The notes under the pieces were generated by a model. It was not told where the DNA came from, searched no databases, and worked only from the letters and a program-made list of their open reading frames with translations. 44,660 nt of DNA from an uncultured bacterium (lineage in GTDB: Bacteria; Bacillota; Clostridia; Oscillospirales; Oscillospiraceae): NCBI GenBank assembly GCA_949840775.1, contig CATKXO010000023.1, positions 1-44,660 of the forward strand, given 5' to 3'. Position 1 is the stretch's first letter. Each line of letters starts with the position of its first letter. A program made the translations under genes and the position numbers. Shown here piece by piece: positions 1-7,055 of this stretch.

Positions 1-265
1 TGTCGATGATGTTGATCCGGGTCTGGGGGAACTGGGTCTTGGTGCCCGTCCAGTAGCAGGTGGTGGCGGCGGAGGTGATGGTGATGCCCCGCTCCTGCTC
101 CTGGGCCATCCAGTCCATGGTGGCGGTACCCTCGTGGGTCTCGCCAATCTTGTAGTTGACGCCGGTGTAGTAGAGGATACGCTCGGTGGTGGTCGTCTTG
201 CCCGCGTCGATGTGGGCCATGATGCCAATGTTCCGGGTATTCTCCAGAGATACTTTTCTAGGCAT
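1..265 (-). CDS. fusA: Elongation factor G, N-terminal part (cut by window edge)
   Basis: EF-G is the GTPase that moves tRNA and mRNA through the ribosome and helps recycle ribosomes. The first 88 or so residues are visible. The protein begins [20 protein letters not shown] and carries the P-loop [14 protein letters not shown] (G1) and the switch-I stretch [11 protein letters not shown] typical of EF-G. The ATG at 263-265 is preceded by AAGGAGATTCCGT, a good ribosome binding site, and lies 15 nt downstream of the rpsG stop. Operon order rpsL-rpsG-fusA is the classical str operon. The rest of the gene is off the left edge. Confidence 0.97.
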   Translation of the reverse strand, partial: MPRKVSLENTRNIGIMAHIDAGKTTTTERILYYTGVNYKIGETHEGTATMDWMAQEQERGITITSAATTCYWTGTKTQFPQTRINIID

Positions 266-280
266 ACGGAATCTCCTTTA

Positions 281-751
281 TTACCAGCGGTAGTGGGCGA
301 ACGCCTTGTTGGACTCAGCCATCTTGTGGGTGTCCTCGCGCTTCTTCACGGCGGAGCCGGTGTTGTTGGCCGCGTCCATGATCTCGCCGGCCAGCCGCTC
401 CTTCATGGTCTTCTCGCCCCGGTTGCGGGCATAGGTGGTCAGCCAGCGCAGACCCAGGGTCTGCCGGCGCTCGGGCCGGACCTCGATCGGCACCTGATAG
501 GTGGCGCCGCCCACACGGCGGGCCTTGACCTCCAGGGAAGGCATGATGTTCTCAAGGGCCTGGGTGTAAACCTCCATGGGTTCCTTGCCAGTCTTGTCCT
601 TGATGATCTCGAAGGCGCCGTAGACGACCTTCTGCGCCACGCCCTTCTTGCCATCCAGCATAATGCTGTTGGTGAGCTTGGTAACCAGGACGGAGTTGTA
701 AAGCGGGTCGGGTAAAATCTCCCGCTTGGGTACATTTCCTCTTCTGGGCAC
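281..751 (-). CDS. rpsG: 30S ribosomal protein S7
   Basis: S7 is a primary binder of the 3' major domain of 16S rRNA and nucleates assembly of the small-subunit head. The 156-residue product has the normal bacterial length, the N-terminus [16 protein letters not shown], and the C-terminus ending in AFAHYRW as in most bacterial S7 proteins. It lies between rpsL (upstream, 254 nt away) and fusA (15 nt downstream). The gap to rpsL is unusually long for the str operon because a 67-nt palindromic repeat sits in it. Confidence 0.98.
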   Translation of the reverse strand: MPRRGNVPKREILPDPLYNSVLVTKLTNSIMLDGKKGVAQKVVYGAFEIIKDKTGKEPMEVYTQALENIMPSLEVKARRVGGATYQVPIEVRPERRQTLGLRWLTTYARNRGEKTMKERLAGEIMDAANNTGSAVKKREDTHKMAESNKAFAHYRW

Positions 752-851
752 TTTGCTTCCCTCCTTCTTATATAATAGAAATCATAGGTACTCGTCATGA
801 ATCCTCATGGCGTGTAATGCCTGTCCGAGGTTTACCCATTGCATATCCGCT

Positions 852-918
852 TGTAGGGGCGGCCTGTGGCCGCCCGCCCTTTACCTTCCGCCACGGGCGG
901 CCACAGGCCGCCCCTACA
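852..918. repeat. Dispersed GC-rich palindrome, long-arm type, copy 1
   Basis: Two perfect 25-nt inverted arms (852-876 and 894-918) begin TGTAGGGGCGGCC and end GGCCGCCCCTACA, separated by a 17-nt loop. Nearly identical arms recur at 6944-7018, and shorter relatives occur at seven other intergenic places. This copy lies inside the str operon between rpsL and rpsG, so the transcript would carry a very stable hairpin. Confidence 0.9.
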
Positions 919-1005
919 GAGGCATTGCGGAGCATATATGGTTAAACGCCCGGCAAGGCTGTTGCCTTGCGCAAACGCACAATGCAAATTTGGTTTGGCG
1001 AAGAA

Positions 1006-1428
1006 TTACTTCTTGCCGGCCTTGGGCCGCTTGGCGCCGTACTTGGAGCGGGCCTGCATCCGTCCGGAGACGCCCTGGGTGTCCAGAGTGCCGCGGATGA
1101 TGTGGTAACGCACGCCGGGCAGGTCCTTCACACGGCCGCCGCGGATCATCACGACGCTGTGCTCCTGAAGATTGTGGCCCACGCCGGGGATATAGGCGGT
1201 GACCTCCATCCCGTTGGTCAGCTTCACACGGGCGATCTTACGAAGAGCCGAGTTGGGCTTCTTGGGGGTGGACGTACGCACAGCGGTGCAGACGCCTCTC
1301 TTCTGGGGGGAGGGCAGGTCGGTGCTCCGGTTCTTCAGGGTGTTCAGGCCATGCTGAAGCGCGGGGGAGGTGGACTTGTACGCCGCCATGGTGCGGCCCT
1401 TGCGTACCAGCTGGTTAAAAGTAGGCAT
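1006..1428 (-). CDS. rpsL: 30S ribosomal protein S12
   Basis: S12 sits at the decoding centre and is the classical site of streptomycin-resistance changes. The product is 140 residues, [12 protein letters not shown] to RPKAGKK, with the conserved stretches [17 protein letters not shown] and [18 protein letters not shown]. The ATG at 1426-1428 is preferred over an upstream in-frame codon because GGAGG lies about 10 nt before it and the family starts MPT. K43 and K88 of the E. coli numbering appear unchanged (TPKKPNS and GRVKDLP), which suggests streptomycin sensitivity at this target. The next gene downstream is rpsG. Confidence 0.98.
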   Translation of the reverse strand: MPTFNQLVRKGRTMAAYKSTSPALQHGLNTLKNRSTDLPSPQKRGVCTAVRTSTPKKPNSALRKIARVKLTNGMEVTAYIPGVGHNLQEHSVVMIRGGRVKDLPGVRYHIIRGTLDTQGVSGRMQARSKYGAKRPKAGKK

Positions 1429-1481
1429 GAATGGGTTTCCTCCTTTCCTCAATTCTGCCCCGTGTCGGGGCGTGATATATA

Positions 1482-1522
1482 TTTTAACAAAATTGGGAGA
1501 TTTTATCCCTCTTTTGTTAAAA
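1482..1522. promoter_or_regulatory. AT-rich nested inverted repeat in the rpsL leader
   Basis: Perfect 11-nt arms TTTTAACAAAA (1482-1492) and TTTTGTTAAAA (1512-1522) enclose a second small stem GGGA/TCCC. On the minus strand it would form a hairpin in the RNA between ybxF and rpsL, about 55 nt before the rpsL start. It could be a partial terminator or attenuator, or a leader site that controls ribosomal protein synthesis. Nothing in the sequence decides between these. Confidence 0.5.
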
Positions 1523-1529
1523 CCAAATC

Positions 1530-1598
1530 TGTGGGACCCGCCCCCTTGGGCGGGTCATCTTTCCCGGGAATGGCCCGCCGAGGGCGGCGGGCCCCACA
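1530..1598. repeat. Dispersed GC-rich palindrome, double-hairpin type, copy 2
   Basis: Outer arms TGTGGG and CCCACA enclose two hairpins, GACCCGCC/GGCGGGTC and GGCCCGCC/GGCGGGCC. It is the same family as copy 1 but shorter-armed, located between ybxF and rpsL. Confidence 0.75.
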
Positions 1599-1608
1599 TA
1601 AAGGCCCC

Positions 1609-1854
1609 TCAGGCCTTCAGCAAAACCGCAACCGCCGCGCCCACGGCAATGCCGCAGGACTGGCCCAGCTCCTTCATGGAGGGCGCCTGCTGTACCGGCA
1701 CCTGCCGGTTCACCGCCTCCTGGACCAGGGGCTGGAGCAGGCGGGGGTCGGCGTCCACGGCGATATACAGCCGGGCGGCCCGGCCGTCCTTCAGAGCCCG
1801 CCTGGCCTGTTTGGCCCCCACAACCTTGTTGGGGCCGGATAGCTCTTGAATCAT
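1609..1854 (-). CDS. ybxF: L7Ae-family k-turn RNA-binding ribosomal protein (YbxF-like)
   Basis: An 81-residue protein of the L7Ae/L30e/S12e/Gadd45 family, whose B. subtilis members YbxF and YlxQ bind kink-turn RNA. Visible family features are the N-terminal GPNKVVGAKQARRALKDG, the strand ARLYIAVDADP, and the closing GIAVGAAVAVLLKA. The ATG at 1852-1854 follows GGAGGGTTGCCGAG, and the length fits YbxF (about 82 residues), so the longer in-frame start was not used. In most Firmicutes this gene lies between rpoC and rpsL. Here it is the first gene of the unit and has its own promoter at 1935-1963. Confidence 0.9.
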   Translation of the reverse strand: MIQELSGPNKVVGAKQARRALKDGRAARLYIAVDADPRLLQPLVQEAVNRQVPVQQAPSMKELGQSCGIAVGAAVAVLLKA

Positions 1855-1934
1855 CTCGGCAACCCTCCTTTTCCCCAAAAACGGGGAATTTCATCGGGTA
1901 AAAGGGCGCAGTGCCCCTACCGCCACGAAACGAT

Positions 1935-1963
1935 ATTATACCATCCCACGTTTCCGCCGTCAA
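1935..1963 (-). promoter_or_regulatory. Sigma-A promoter of the ybxF-rpsL-rpsG-fusA unit
   Basis: Read on the minus strand: TTGACG, a 17-nt spacer, then TATAAT. This is near-consensus and lies about 80 nt upstream of the ybxF start. It explains how the str genes are expressed without rpoBC in front. Confidence 0.8.
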
Positions 1964-2058
1964 GGAAATTTTGCCTGAAATTTCTCAAAAAAGCTTCAAA
2001 AAAGCGCAACCCCGGCCCCCGGTTTTCGTCTATAATGGTAGGCGGTACAAAATTTGAT

Positions 2059-2130
2059 GGCCCGCCCAGGGGGGCGGGCCCCACAAGGACCTGTCATCCC
2101 GCCTGTGGGACCCGCCGCCCTCGGCGGGTC
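2059..2130. repeat. Dispersed GC-rich palindromes, pair, copy 3
   Basis: Two hairpins, GGCCCGCC/GGCGGGCC (2059-2080) and GACCCGCC/GGCGGGTC (2109-2130), are joined by a stretch that carries CCCACA and TGTGGG. It is the copy-2 arrangement with the order of the halves changed. With the promoter at 1935-1963 it fills most of the 309-nt gap between the divergent ybxF and serpin genes. A possible TATAAT at 2032-2037 before the serpin lacks a clear -35 box. Confidence 0.7.
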
Positions 2131-2163
2131 ATTCCCAGCAATACACGCAAAGGAGGAATCCCT

Positions 2164-3411
2164 ATGAAACGAACCCTTGCCCTGCTCCTGGCCTGCGCTC
2201 TGGGGCTATCGGTGCTGTCCGGCTGTTCCCAGTCCGCCGCCAAGGAGCTTACCGCCCCCAAGCTGTCTGCCAACCCCTCCAACAGCGGGGAGGTCAACGC
2301 GGCCCTGGCCTCCTTCGGCCTGGAGCTGCTGCAAAAATCCAGGGAGGCGGACAAAAAGCCCGTCCTGGTCTCCCCGCTCTCCGTGGCCCTGGCCCTGTCC
2401 ATGACGGCCAACGGCGCGGAGGGAGACACTCTGGCCCAGTTCCAGCAGGTGCTGGGGGGCGGCGTGGACCTGGAGGAGCTGAACGGGGCCTGCGTTCAGC
2501 TGATGCAGGACTACCAGGGTCTGAGCGGTTCCACAAAGTGCACCATCGCCAACAGCCTGTGGGTGGCCCCGGAGGGACAGATCAGGGACGACTTTGTGGG
2601 CAAGTGCCGGGGGGTGTTCGACGCCCAGGTGTTTCAGGCAGAGCTGTCCAACGCGGCCATCGTCAAGGAGCTGAATGATTGGGTCTCAGATCATACCAAT
2701 AAGATGATTCCAAAAATTATCGACCAGCCCTTCCCGGAGGAGACCGCCTGCCTGCTGGTCAACGCCCTCTATTTGAAGAACAAGTGGCTTCGGGAGTTTG
2801 ACCCCCTGGCCACCAGCGAGAGGGTGTTCCACCACGGGGACGGGTCCACATCCCGGATGGATTTTCTGGCCAGCTGCAACACCCGTCTGTCCTATATTCA
2901 GGACAAGGGGGCCCAGGGGGTGGTGTTGCCCTACGACGATGGACGGCTGGCCTTTGTGGCAATGATGCCCGATTTGTACCCGGATTCCCCGAATTTGGGT
3001 GAATGGCTGAACAATTTGGAGAGCAATGGCCTGGTTCAGCTCATCAACAGCCGGGAGGACGCTTTCTTCCTCCGGTTTACCATGCCCAAGTTTGAGGCGG
3101 AGTGGACGGGCAATCTGGAGGAAATCCTGCCCCTGCTGGGGCTGGAGGACTCATTTATTCCCGGCGCGGCCAATTTCTCCAAAATGGGAGATAATCCCGA
3201 CGGATATTACATTGAAAAGGTAATTCACACAACAAAATTCGAGTTAAACGAGACGGGCACCGAAGCGGCGGCCGCCACGGTGGTGCCCGCCCCAGCGGGC
3301 ACTGCCGCCCCGCCCCAGAAGGGGATCACCCTGGTGCTGGACCGGCCCTTCCTCTACGGCATTGTGGACTTGCAGACCGGCGTACCCCTGTTTTTGGGGA
3401 CCTATGAATAA
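2164..3411 (+). CDS. Secreted lipoprotein serpin (serine protease inhibitor) 1
   Basis: Serpins trap serine (sometimes cysteine) proteases by an irreversible conformational change. The 415-residue product starts MKRTLALLLACALG and has the lipobox LSGC (residues about 17-20), so it should be anchored outside the membrane. The serpin core follows, with LVNALYLKNKW, the hinge ETGTEAAAATVV near residues 362-373, and the C-terminal signature DRPFLYGIVD and VPLFLGTY. By alignment of the hinge with alpha-1-antitrypsin, P4-P1' falls around A-P-A-G-T, so small residues suggest an elastase-like target (inference). The ATG follows AAAGGAGGAATCCCT; an in-frame extension upstream has no secretion signal and crosses repeat DNA. 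A second, different serpin lies at 16888-18273. Gut Clostridia such as Eubacterium siraeum encode elastase-inhibiting serpins. Confidence 0.95.
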   Translation: MKRTLALLLACALGLSVLSGCSQSAAKELTAPKLSANPSNSGEVNAALASFGLELLQKSREADKKPVLVSPLSVALALSMTANGAEGDTLAQFQQVLGGGVDLEELNGACVQLMQDYQGLSGSTKCTIANSLWVAPEGQIRDDFVGKCRGVFDAQVFQAELSNAAIVKELNDWVSDHTNKMIPKIIDQPFPEETACLLVNALYLKNKWLREFDPLATSERVFHHGDGSTSRMDFLASCNTRLSYIQDKGAQGVVLPYDDGRLAFVAMMPDLYPDSPNLGEWLNNLESNGLVQLINSREDAFFLRFTMPKFEAEWTGNLEEILPLLGLEDSFIPGAANFSKMGDNPDGYYIEKVIHTTKFELNETGTEAAAATVVPAPAGTAAPPQKGITLVLDRPFLYGIVDLQTGVPLFLGTYE

Positions 3412-3415
3412 CAGC

Positions 3416-3466
3416 GGACCGCCGAGGGCGGTAAAAGACGGGCCGCCGAAGGCGGCGGCCCCTACA
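3416..3466. repeat. Dispersed GC-rich palindromes, copy 4
   Basis: Two hairpins, ACCGCCGAGGGCGGT and GGGCCGCCGAAGGCGGCGGCCC, are followed by CTACAG, the usual outer end of this repeat family. It lies just after the serpin stop codon and may serve as a transcript end, although no T-run follows. Confidence 0.7.
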
Positions 3467-3524
3467 GAATAATGTGGCCAGTTCCGGGCATACTCTCCTG
3501 TAATTTCAATAAGGAGGTATCCCC

Positions 3525-3710
3525 ATGCAAGTCCATGTAAACGGCGAGTGCATCGGCTGCGGCATGTGCGCCAGCGTCTGCCCCAACGAGTTCTTTATGA
3601 CCGACGGCGGCACCGCCGCCGCCTTCTCCCCGGAGGTGGGCGACGATCTGGCCGATCAGGTCCAGGCGGCCGCCGACGGCTGCCCGGTAAGCGCCATCGA
3701 GGTCCGCTGA
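3525..3710 (+). CDS. Small [4Fe-4S] ferredoxin
   Basis: A 61-residue electron carrier. Cysteines 9, 12 and 15 (CIGCGMC) and 53 (GCPVSAI) are placed as in single-cluster ferredoxins of the Thermotoga type, and C19 in the CP motif is the extra cysteine often seen there. The family has about 60 residues. The ATG follows AAGGAGGTATCCCC. A strong terminator directly follows, so it appears to be a single-gene unit or the last gene of a unit. The next gene encodes an activase that needs reduced ferredoxin or flavodoxin for its iron-sulfur cluster, so a functional link is possible but unproven. Confidence 0.92.
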   Translation: MQVHVNGECIGCGMCASVCPNEFFMTDGGTAAAFSPEVGDDLADQVQAAADGCPVSAIEVR

Positions 3711-3716
3711 ACGGCT

Positions 3717-3758
3717 CCCCGCATTGGGACCATCCCAATGCGGGGGCTGTTTCTTTTT
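3717..3758 (+). terminator. Intrinsic terminator after ferredoxin
   Basis: A 13-bp perfect stem (3717-3729 with 3733-3745), a 3-nt loop, then a T-rich tail TTTCTTTTT at 3750-3758. Confidence 0.9.
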
Positions 3759-3866
3759 GCCAGTCCCGGCACGTTCTCCGCCCTCTTTGTTGCTTCTGCC
3801 CAGCTTTTCCGCCGTTAATTTCCCGCTTTTCTAGCCTTTTGTCCCGTTAAAAAGCTGTAAAGTTCG

Positions 3867-3895
3867 TTGTTTTTCCGACAAAAAATCAGTATCAT
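3867..3895 (+). promoter_or_regulatory. Probable sigma-A promoter of the activase genes
   Basis: TTGTTT, 17-nt spacer, TATCAT. It ends about 120 nt before the activase start. The leader contains palindrome copy 5. This region and the terminator account for the 302-nt gap 3711-4013. Confidence 0.5.
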
Positions 3896-3911
3896 GGAGA
3901 ACACCAAAATC

Positions 3912-3936
3912 GGGCCGCCGAGAGCGGCGGCCCACA
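3912..3936. repeat. Dispersed GC-rich palindrome, short copy 5
   Basis: GGGCCGCCGAGAGCGGCGGCCC is followed by ACAC. It is a single-hairpin member of the same family, in the leader of the activase transcript. Confidence 0.65.
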
Positions 3937-4013
3937 CACTAGCCCGTAGGGCCCGGCCCCCTGGCCGGCTCCCTGACGAAGACGGGCTTTTGCAGAAAGG
4001 CAAGGTATCCCCT

Positions 4014-6947
4014 ATGAGTTTGCGCGTCGGGATTGACATCGGCTCCACCACCGTCAAGGTGGTGGTCCTCAACGAACAGGATCATCTGCTCTTCCGCTCC
4101 TACGAGCGGCACTTCTCCAAAACCCGGGAGCGGGCGCTGGAGACCCTGAACTCCATCCGGGACCTGCTGGCCGGGCAGGAGATCAAGGTCACTATCACCG
4201 GCTCCGCCGGGCTGGGGGTGGCCGACGCCGCCGGCATCGACTTTGTTCAGGAGGTATACGCCACCGCCGCCGCCGTGAATACATACATCCCGGACACCGA
4301 CGCGGTCATTGAGCTGGGGGGCGAGGACGCCAAGATCATCTTCTTCGGCGGGGCGCTGGAGGAGCGGATGAACGGCTCCTGCGCCGGGGGCACCGGGGCC
4401 TTTATCGACCAGATGGCCACGCTGATGAACGTCACCGTCAATGAGCTGGACGAGCTCAGTCTCAAGCACGAGAAGATTTACCCCATCGCCTCCCGGTGCG
4501 GCGTGTTCGCCAAGAGCGACATCCAGCCCATCCTCAACCAGGGGGGGCGGAAGGAGGACGTGGCCGCCTCCATCTTCCAGGCGGTGGTGGACCAGACAGT
4601 GGCCGGCCTCACCCAGGGCCGGGAGCTCAGGGGCAAAATCGTCTTTCTGGGCGGGCCGCTGCACTTCCTCATGGGCCTGCGGCAGCGGTTTGTGGAGACC
4701 CTGAAGCTGGACGGAGACCACGCGATCTTCCCGGAGGATGGCGACTGCTTCGCCGCCATGGGGGCGGCGCTGTGCGCCACCGACTATTCCCCCGTCCCCT
4801 TTGAGACGGTGATGAAAAAGCTGGAGGACAGCGCCAACACCGCCACGGTGGTGGACACTATGCCGCCGCTGTTTACCAGCCAGGCGGAGTACGATTCCTT
4901 CGCCGCCCGGCACAACGCCAGCCGGCCCCCGGAGGCGGACATCCATACCTACACCGGCCCCGCCTATCTGGGCATCGACGCCGGGTCCACCACCACAAAG
5001 CTGGCCCTCATCGCCCCCGGCGGCGGGCTGCTGTACACCTACTACCACTCCAACCTAGGCAACCCCGTGGCCATTGTGCTGGAACAGCTGCGGGAGATTT
5101 ACCGGCTGTGCGAAGACCGGATCGCGATCAAGGGCGCGGCCGTCACCGGCTACGGGGAGGACCTGATTAAAAACGCCTTCTCCTGCGACCTGGGGCTGGT
5201 GGAGACCATGGCCCACTACAAGGCCGCCGCCCACTTCCAGCCCGACGTGGACTTTATCATCGACATCGGCGGGCAGGACATGAAGTGCTTCAAAATCCGC
5301 AACGGCGCGGTGGACTCCATCATGCTCAACGAGGCCTGTTCCTCCGGCTGCGGCTCCTTTATCGAGACCTTCGCCAAGGCCCTGGGGTACAATATTGCCG
5401 ACTTTGCCAAGCTGGGGTTGTTCACCCCCAAACCGGTGAATCTGGGCTCCCGGTGCACCGTGTTCATGAACTCCAGCGTGAAGCAGGCCCAGAAGGACGG
5501 GGCCAGCGTGGAGGACATCTCCGCCGGACTGTCCACCTCCATCGTGAAGAACGCCATTTACAAGGTGATCCGGGCCGCCTCCGCCGACGATCTGGGGAAA
5601 CACATCGTGGTCCAGGGGGGCACCTTCCTCAACGACGCGGTGCTCCGGGCCTTTGAACAGGAGCTGGGCCGGGAGGTCACCCGTCCCGTCATCGCCGGCA
5701 TCATGGGGGCCTTCGGGGCCGCCCTGGCCGCCCGGGACCTGGGGCTGGAACAGTCCGCCCTGCTGGACAAAAAGGCGCTGGAACACTTTACCCACACCGC
5801 CAAGCCCGCCACCTGCGGGCTGTGCACCAACCACTGCTCCCTGACGGTGAACTCCTTCGACGGCGGGCGGCGGTTTGTGTCGGGCAACCGGTGCTCCCGC
5901 CCCCTGGGAGAGGAGCCCAGCCGCCTGCCCGACCTGATGCGGTACAAGTATGACAAGCTCCGGGCCCTCCACGGCAAGGGACAGGGGAACGGCTCCCGGG
6001 GAAAAATCGGCATCCCCTTTGGGCTGAATATGTACGAAAATCTGCCCTTCTGGTTCGAACTGTTCACTCAGCTGAATTTTGAGGTAGTGCTGTCCCCCGA
6101 GTCCTCCCGGAAGGTCTACCTCAAGGGCCAGCGCACCATTCCGTCGGACACGGTGTGCTACCCCGCCAAGCTCCTCCATGGCCACGTGGAGGCCCTGGTG
6201 GAGGCGGGAGTGGACGCCATCTTCTACCCCTGTATGCCCTACAACTTCGACGAGGGGGCGGGGGACAACAACTATAACTGCCCTGTGGTGGCCTACTACC
6301 CCGAGCTGCTGGCCGCCAACGTCCCCGAGCTGAAACAGGTCCGCTACCTCTACCCCTACTTCGGTCTCCACCGGCCCAAGGATATGGAGCGCAAGGCCGG
6401 GGAGTGGTTCTTCAACGAGTTCCAGATTCCCCGCCGGGAGACGGCGGCGGCGGTGAAAGCCGCCTACATCGCCTACAACGCCTATAAAAACGACCTGCGC
6501 AACACCGGGCGGACCTATATCGACAGCGCCAGGGCCGAGGGGCGGCCCATCCTGGTGGTGGCCGGCCGGCCCTATCACATGGACCCGGAGATCAACCACG
6601 GCATCAACGACCTGATTACCTCCTACGGCTTTGTGCTGGTTACCGAGGACGCGGTGGCCTATTTGGAGGACAAGGCCCCCCGGCACGTGCTGAACCAGTG
6701 GACCTACCACGCCAGGATGTACAACGCCGCCCGGTATGTGTGCACCCAGCCCGACATGGAGGTCATCCAGCTTGTCTCCTTCGGCTGCGGCATCGACGCC
6801 ATCACCGGCGACGAGATGCGTTCCATCCTGGAGGAGGGCGGCAAGCTGTATACCCAGCTGAAAATTGACGACATCAGCAACCTGGGGGCGGTCAAAATTC
6901 GGATTCGTTCTCTGATGGCCGCGATCGAGGCCAGAAAAAAAACGTAG
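4014..6947 (+). CDS. 2-hydroxyacyl-CoA dehydratase activase-like ATPase, N-terminal two-thirds
   Basis: Proteins of this family (HgdC/BcrAD/BadFG ASKHA fold) use ATP to drive electrons into dehydratases or related reductases through a [4Fe-4S] cluster. The 977-residue product has two activase modules: GIDIGSTTVKVV at residues 6-17 with SCAGGTGAFI, then GIDAGSTTTKLAL near 320 with CSSGCGSFIE, and a C-terminal DUF2229-like region (IGIPFGLNMYENLPFW and DTVCYPAKLLHGH). The ATG at 4014 was chosen because the family begins a few residues before GIDIG. Related single proteins in Clostridia are about 1400 residues. This product ends at a TAG inside a palindromic repeat, and the missing C-terminal part is encoded by the next gene (977+443=1420). 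Confidence 0.92.
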   Translation: MSLRVGIDIGSTTVKVVVLNEQDHLLFRSYERHFSKTRERALETLNSIRDLLAGQEIKVTITGSAGLGVADAAGIDFVQEVYATAAAVNTYIPDTDAVIELGGEDAKIIFFGGALEERMNGSCAGGTGAFIDQMATLMNVTVNELDELSLKHEKIYPIASRCGVFAKSDIQPILNQGGRKEDVAASIFQAVVDQTVAGLTQGRELRGKIVFLGGPLHFLMGLRQRFVETLKLDGDHAIFPEDGDCFAAMGAALCATDYSPVPFETVMKKLEDSANTATVVDTMPPLFTSQAEYDSFAARHNASRPPEADIHTYTGPAYLGIDAGSTTTKLALIAPGGGLLYTYYHSNLGNPVAIVLEQLREIYRLCEDRIAIKGAAVTGYGEDLIKNAFSCDLGLVETMAHYKAAAHFQPDVDFIIDIGGQDMKCFKIRNGAVDSIMLNEACSSGCGSFIETFAKALGYNIADFAKLGLFTPKPVNLGSRCTVFMNSSVKQAQKDGASVEDISAGLSTSIVKNAIYKVIRAASADDLGKHIVVQGGTFLNDAVLRAFEQELGREVTRPVIAGIMGAFGAALAARDLGLEQSALLDKKALEHFTHTAKPATCGLCTNHCSLTVNSFDGGRRFVSGNRCSRPLGEEPSRLPDLMRYKYDKLRALHGKGQGNGSRGKIGIPFGLNMYENLPFWFELFTQLNFEVVLSPESSRKVYLKGQRTIPSDTVCYPAKLLHGHVEALVEAGVDAIFYPCMPYNFDEGAGDNNYNCPVVAYYPELLAANVPELKQVRYLYPYFGLHRPKDMERKAGEWFFNEFQIPRRETAAAVKAAYIAYNAYKNDLRNTGRTYIDSARAEGRPILVVAGRPYHMDPEINHGINDLITSYGFVLVTEDAVAYLEDKAPRHVLNQWTYHARMYNAARYVCTQPDMEVIQLVSFGCGIDAITGDEMRSILEEGGKLYTQLKIDDISNLGAVKIRIRSLMAAIEARKKT

Positions 6948-7018
6948 GGGCGGCCTGTGGCCGCCCGCCATTCCCGGAAATGTCCCATAAAACACGGGCG
7001 GCCACAGGCCGCCCCTAC
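6944..7018. repeat. Dispersed GC-rich palindrome, long-arm type, copy 6, splitting the activase
   Basis: Perfect 24-nt arms (6944-6967 and 6995-7018) begin GTAGGGGCGGCC, with a 27-nt loop. It is the same element as copy 1. The TAG stop of the upstream activase gene (6945-6947) is part of the left arm. The downstream gene starts 37 nt after the right arm. Confidence 0.92.
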
Positions 7019-7055
7019 ACACCACCGTACCAGAAACCGGAAAGGAGTTCCCACC

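Noticed and set aside
1846-2163. N-terminal extension of serpin 1 by about 106 residues
   Set aside because: It would run through a promoter and repeat DNA, and it would bury the clear signal peptide and lipobox that start at 2164.
852-7018. CRISPR array, because similar palindromes recur
   Set aside because: Copies are irregularly spaced by hundreds to thousands of bases with genes between them, and no cas gene is present.
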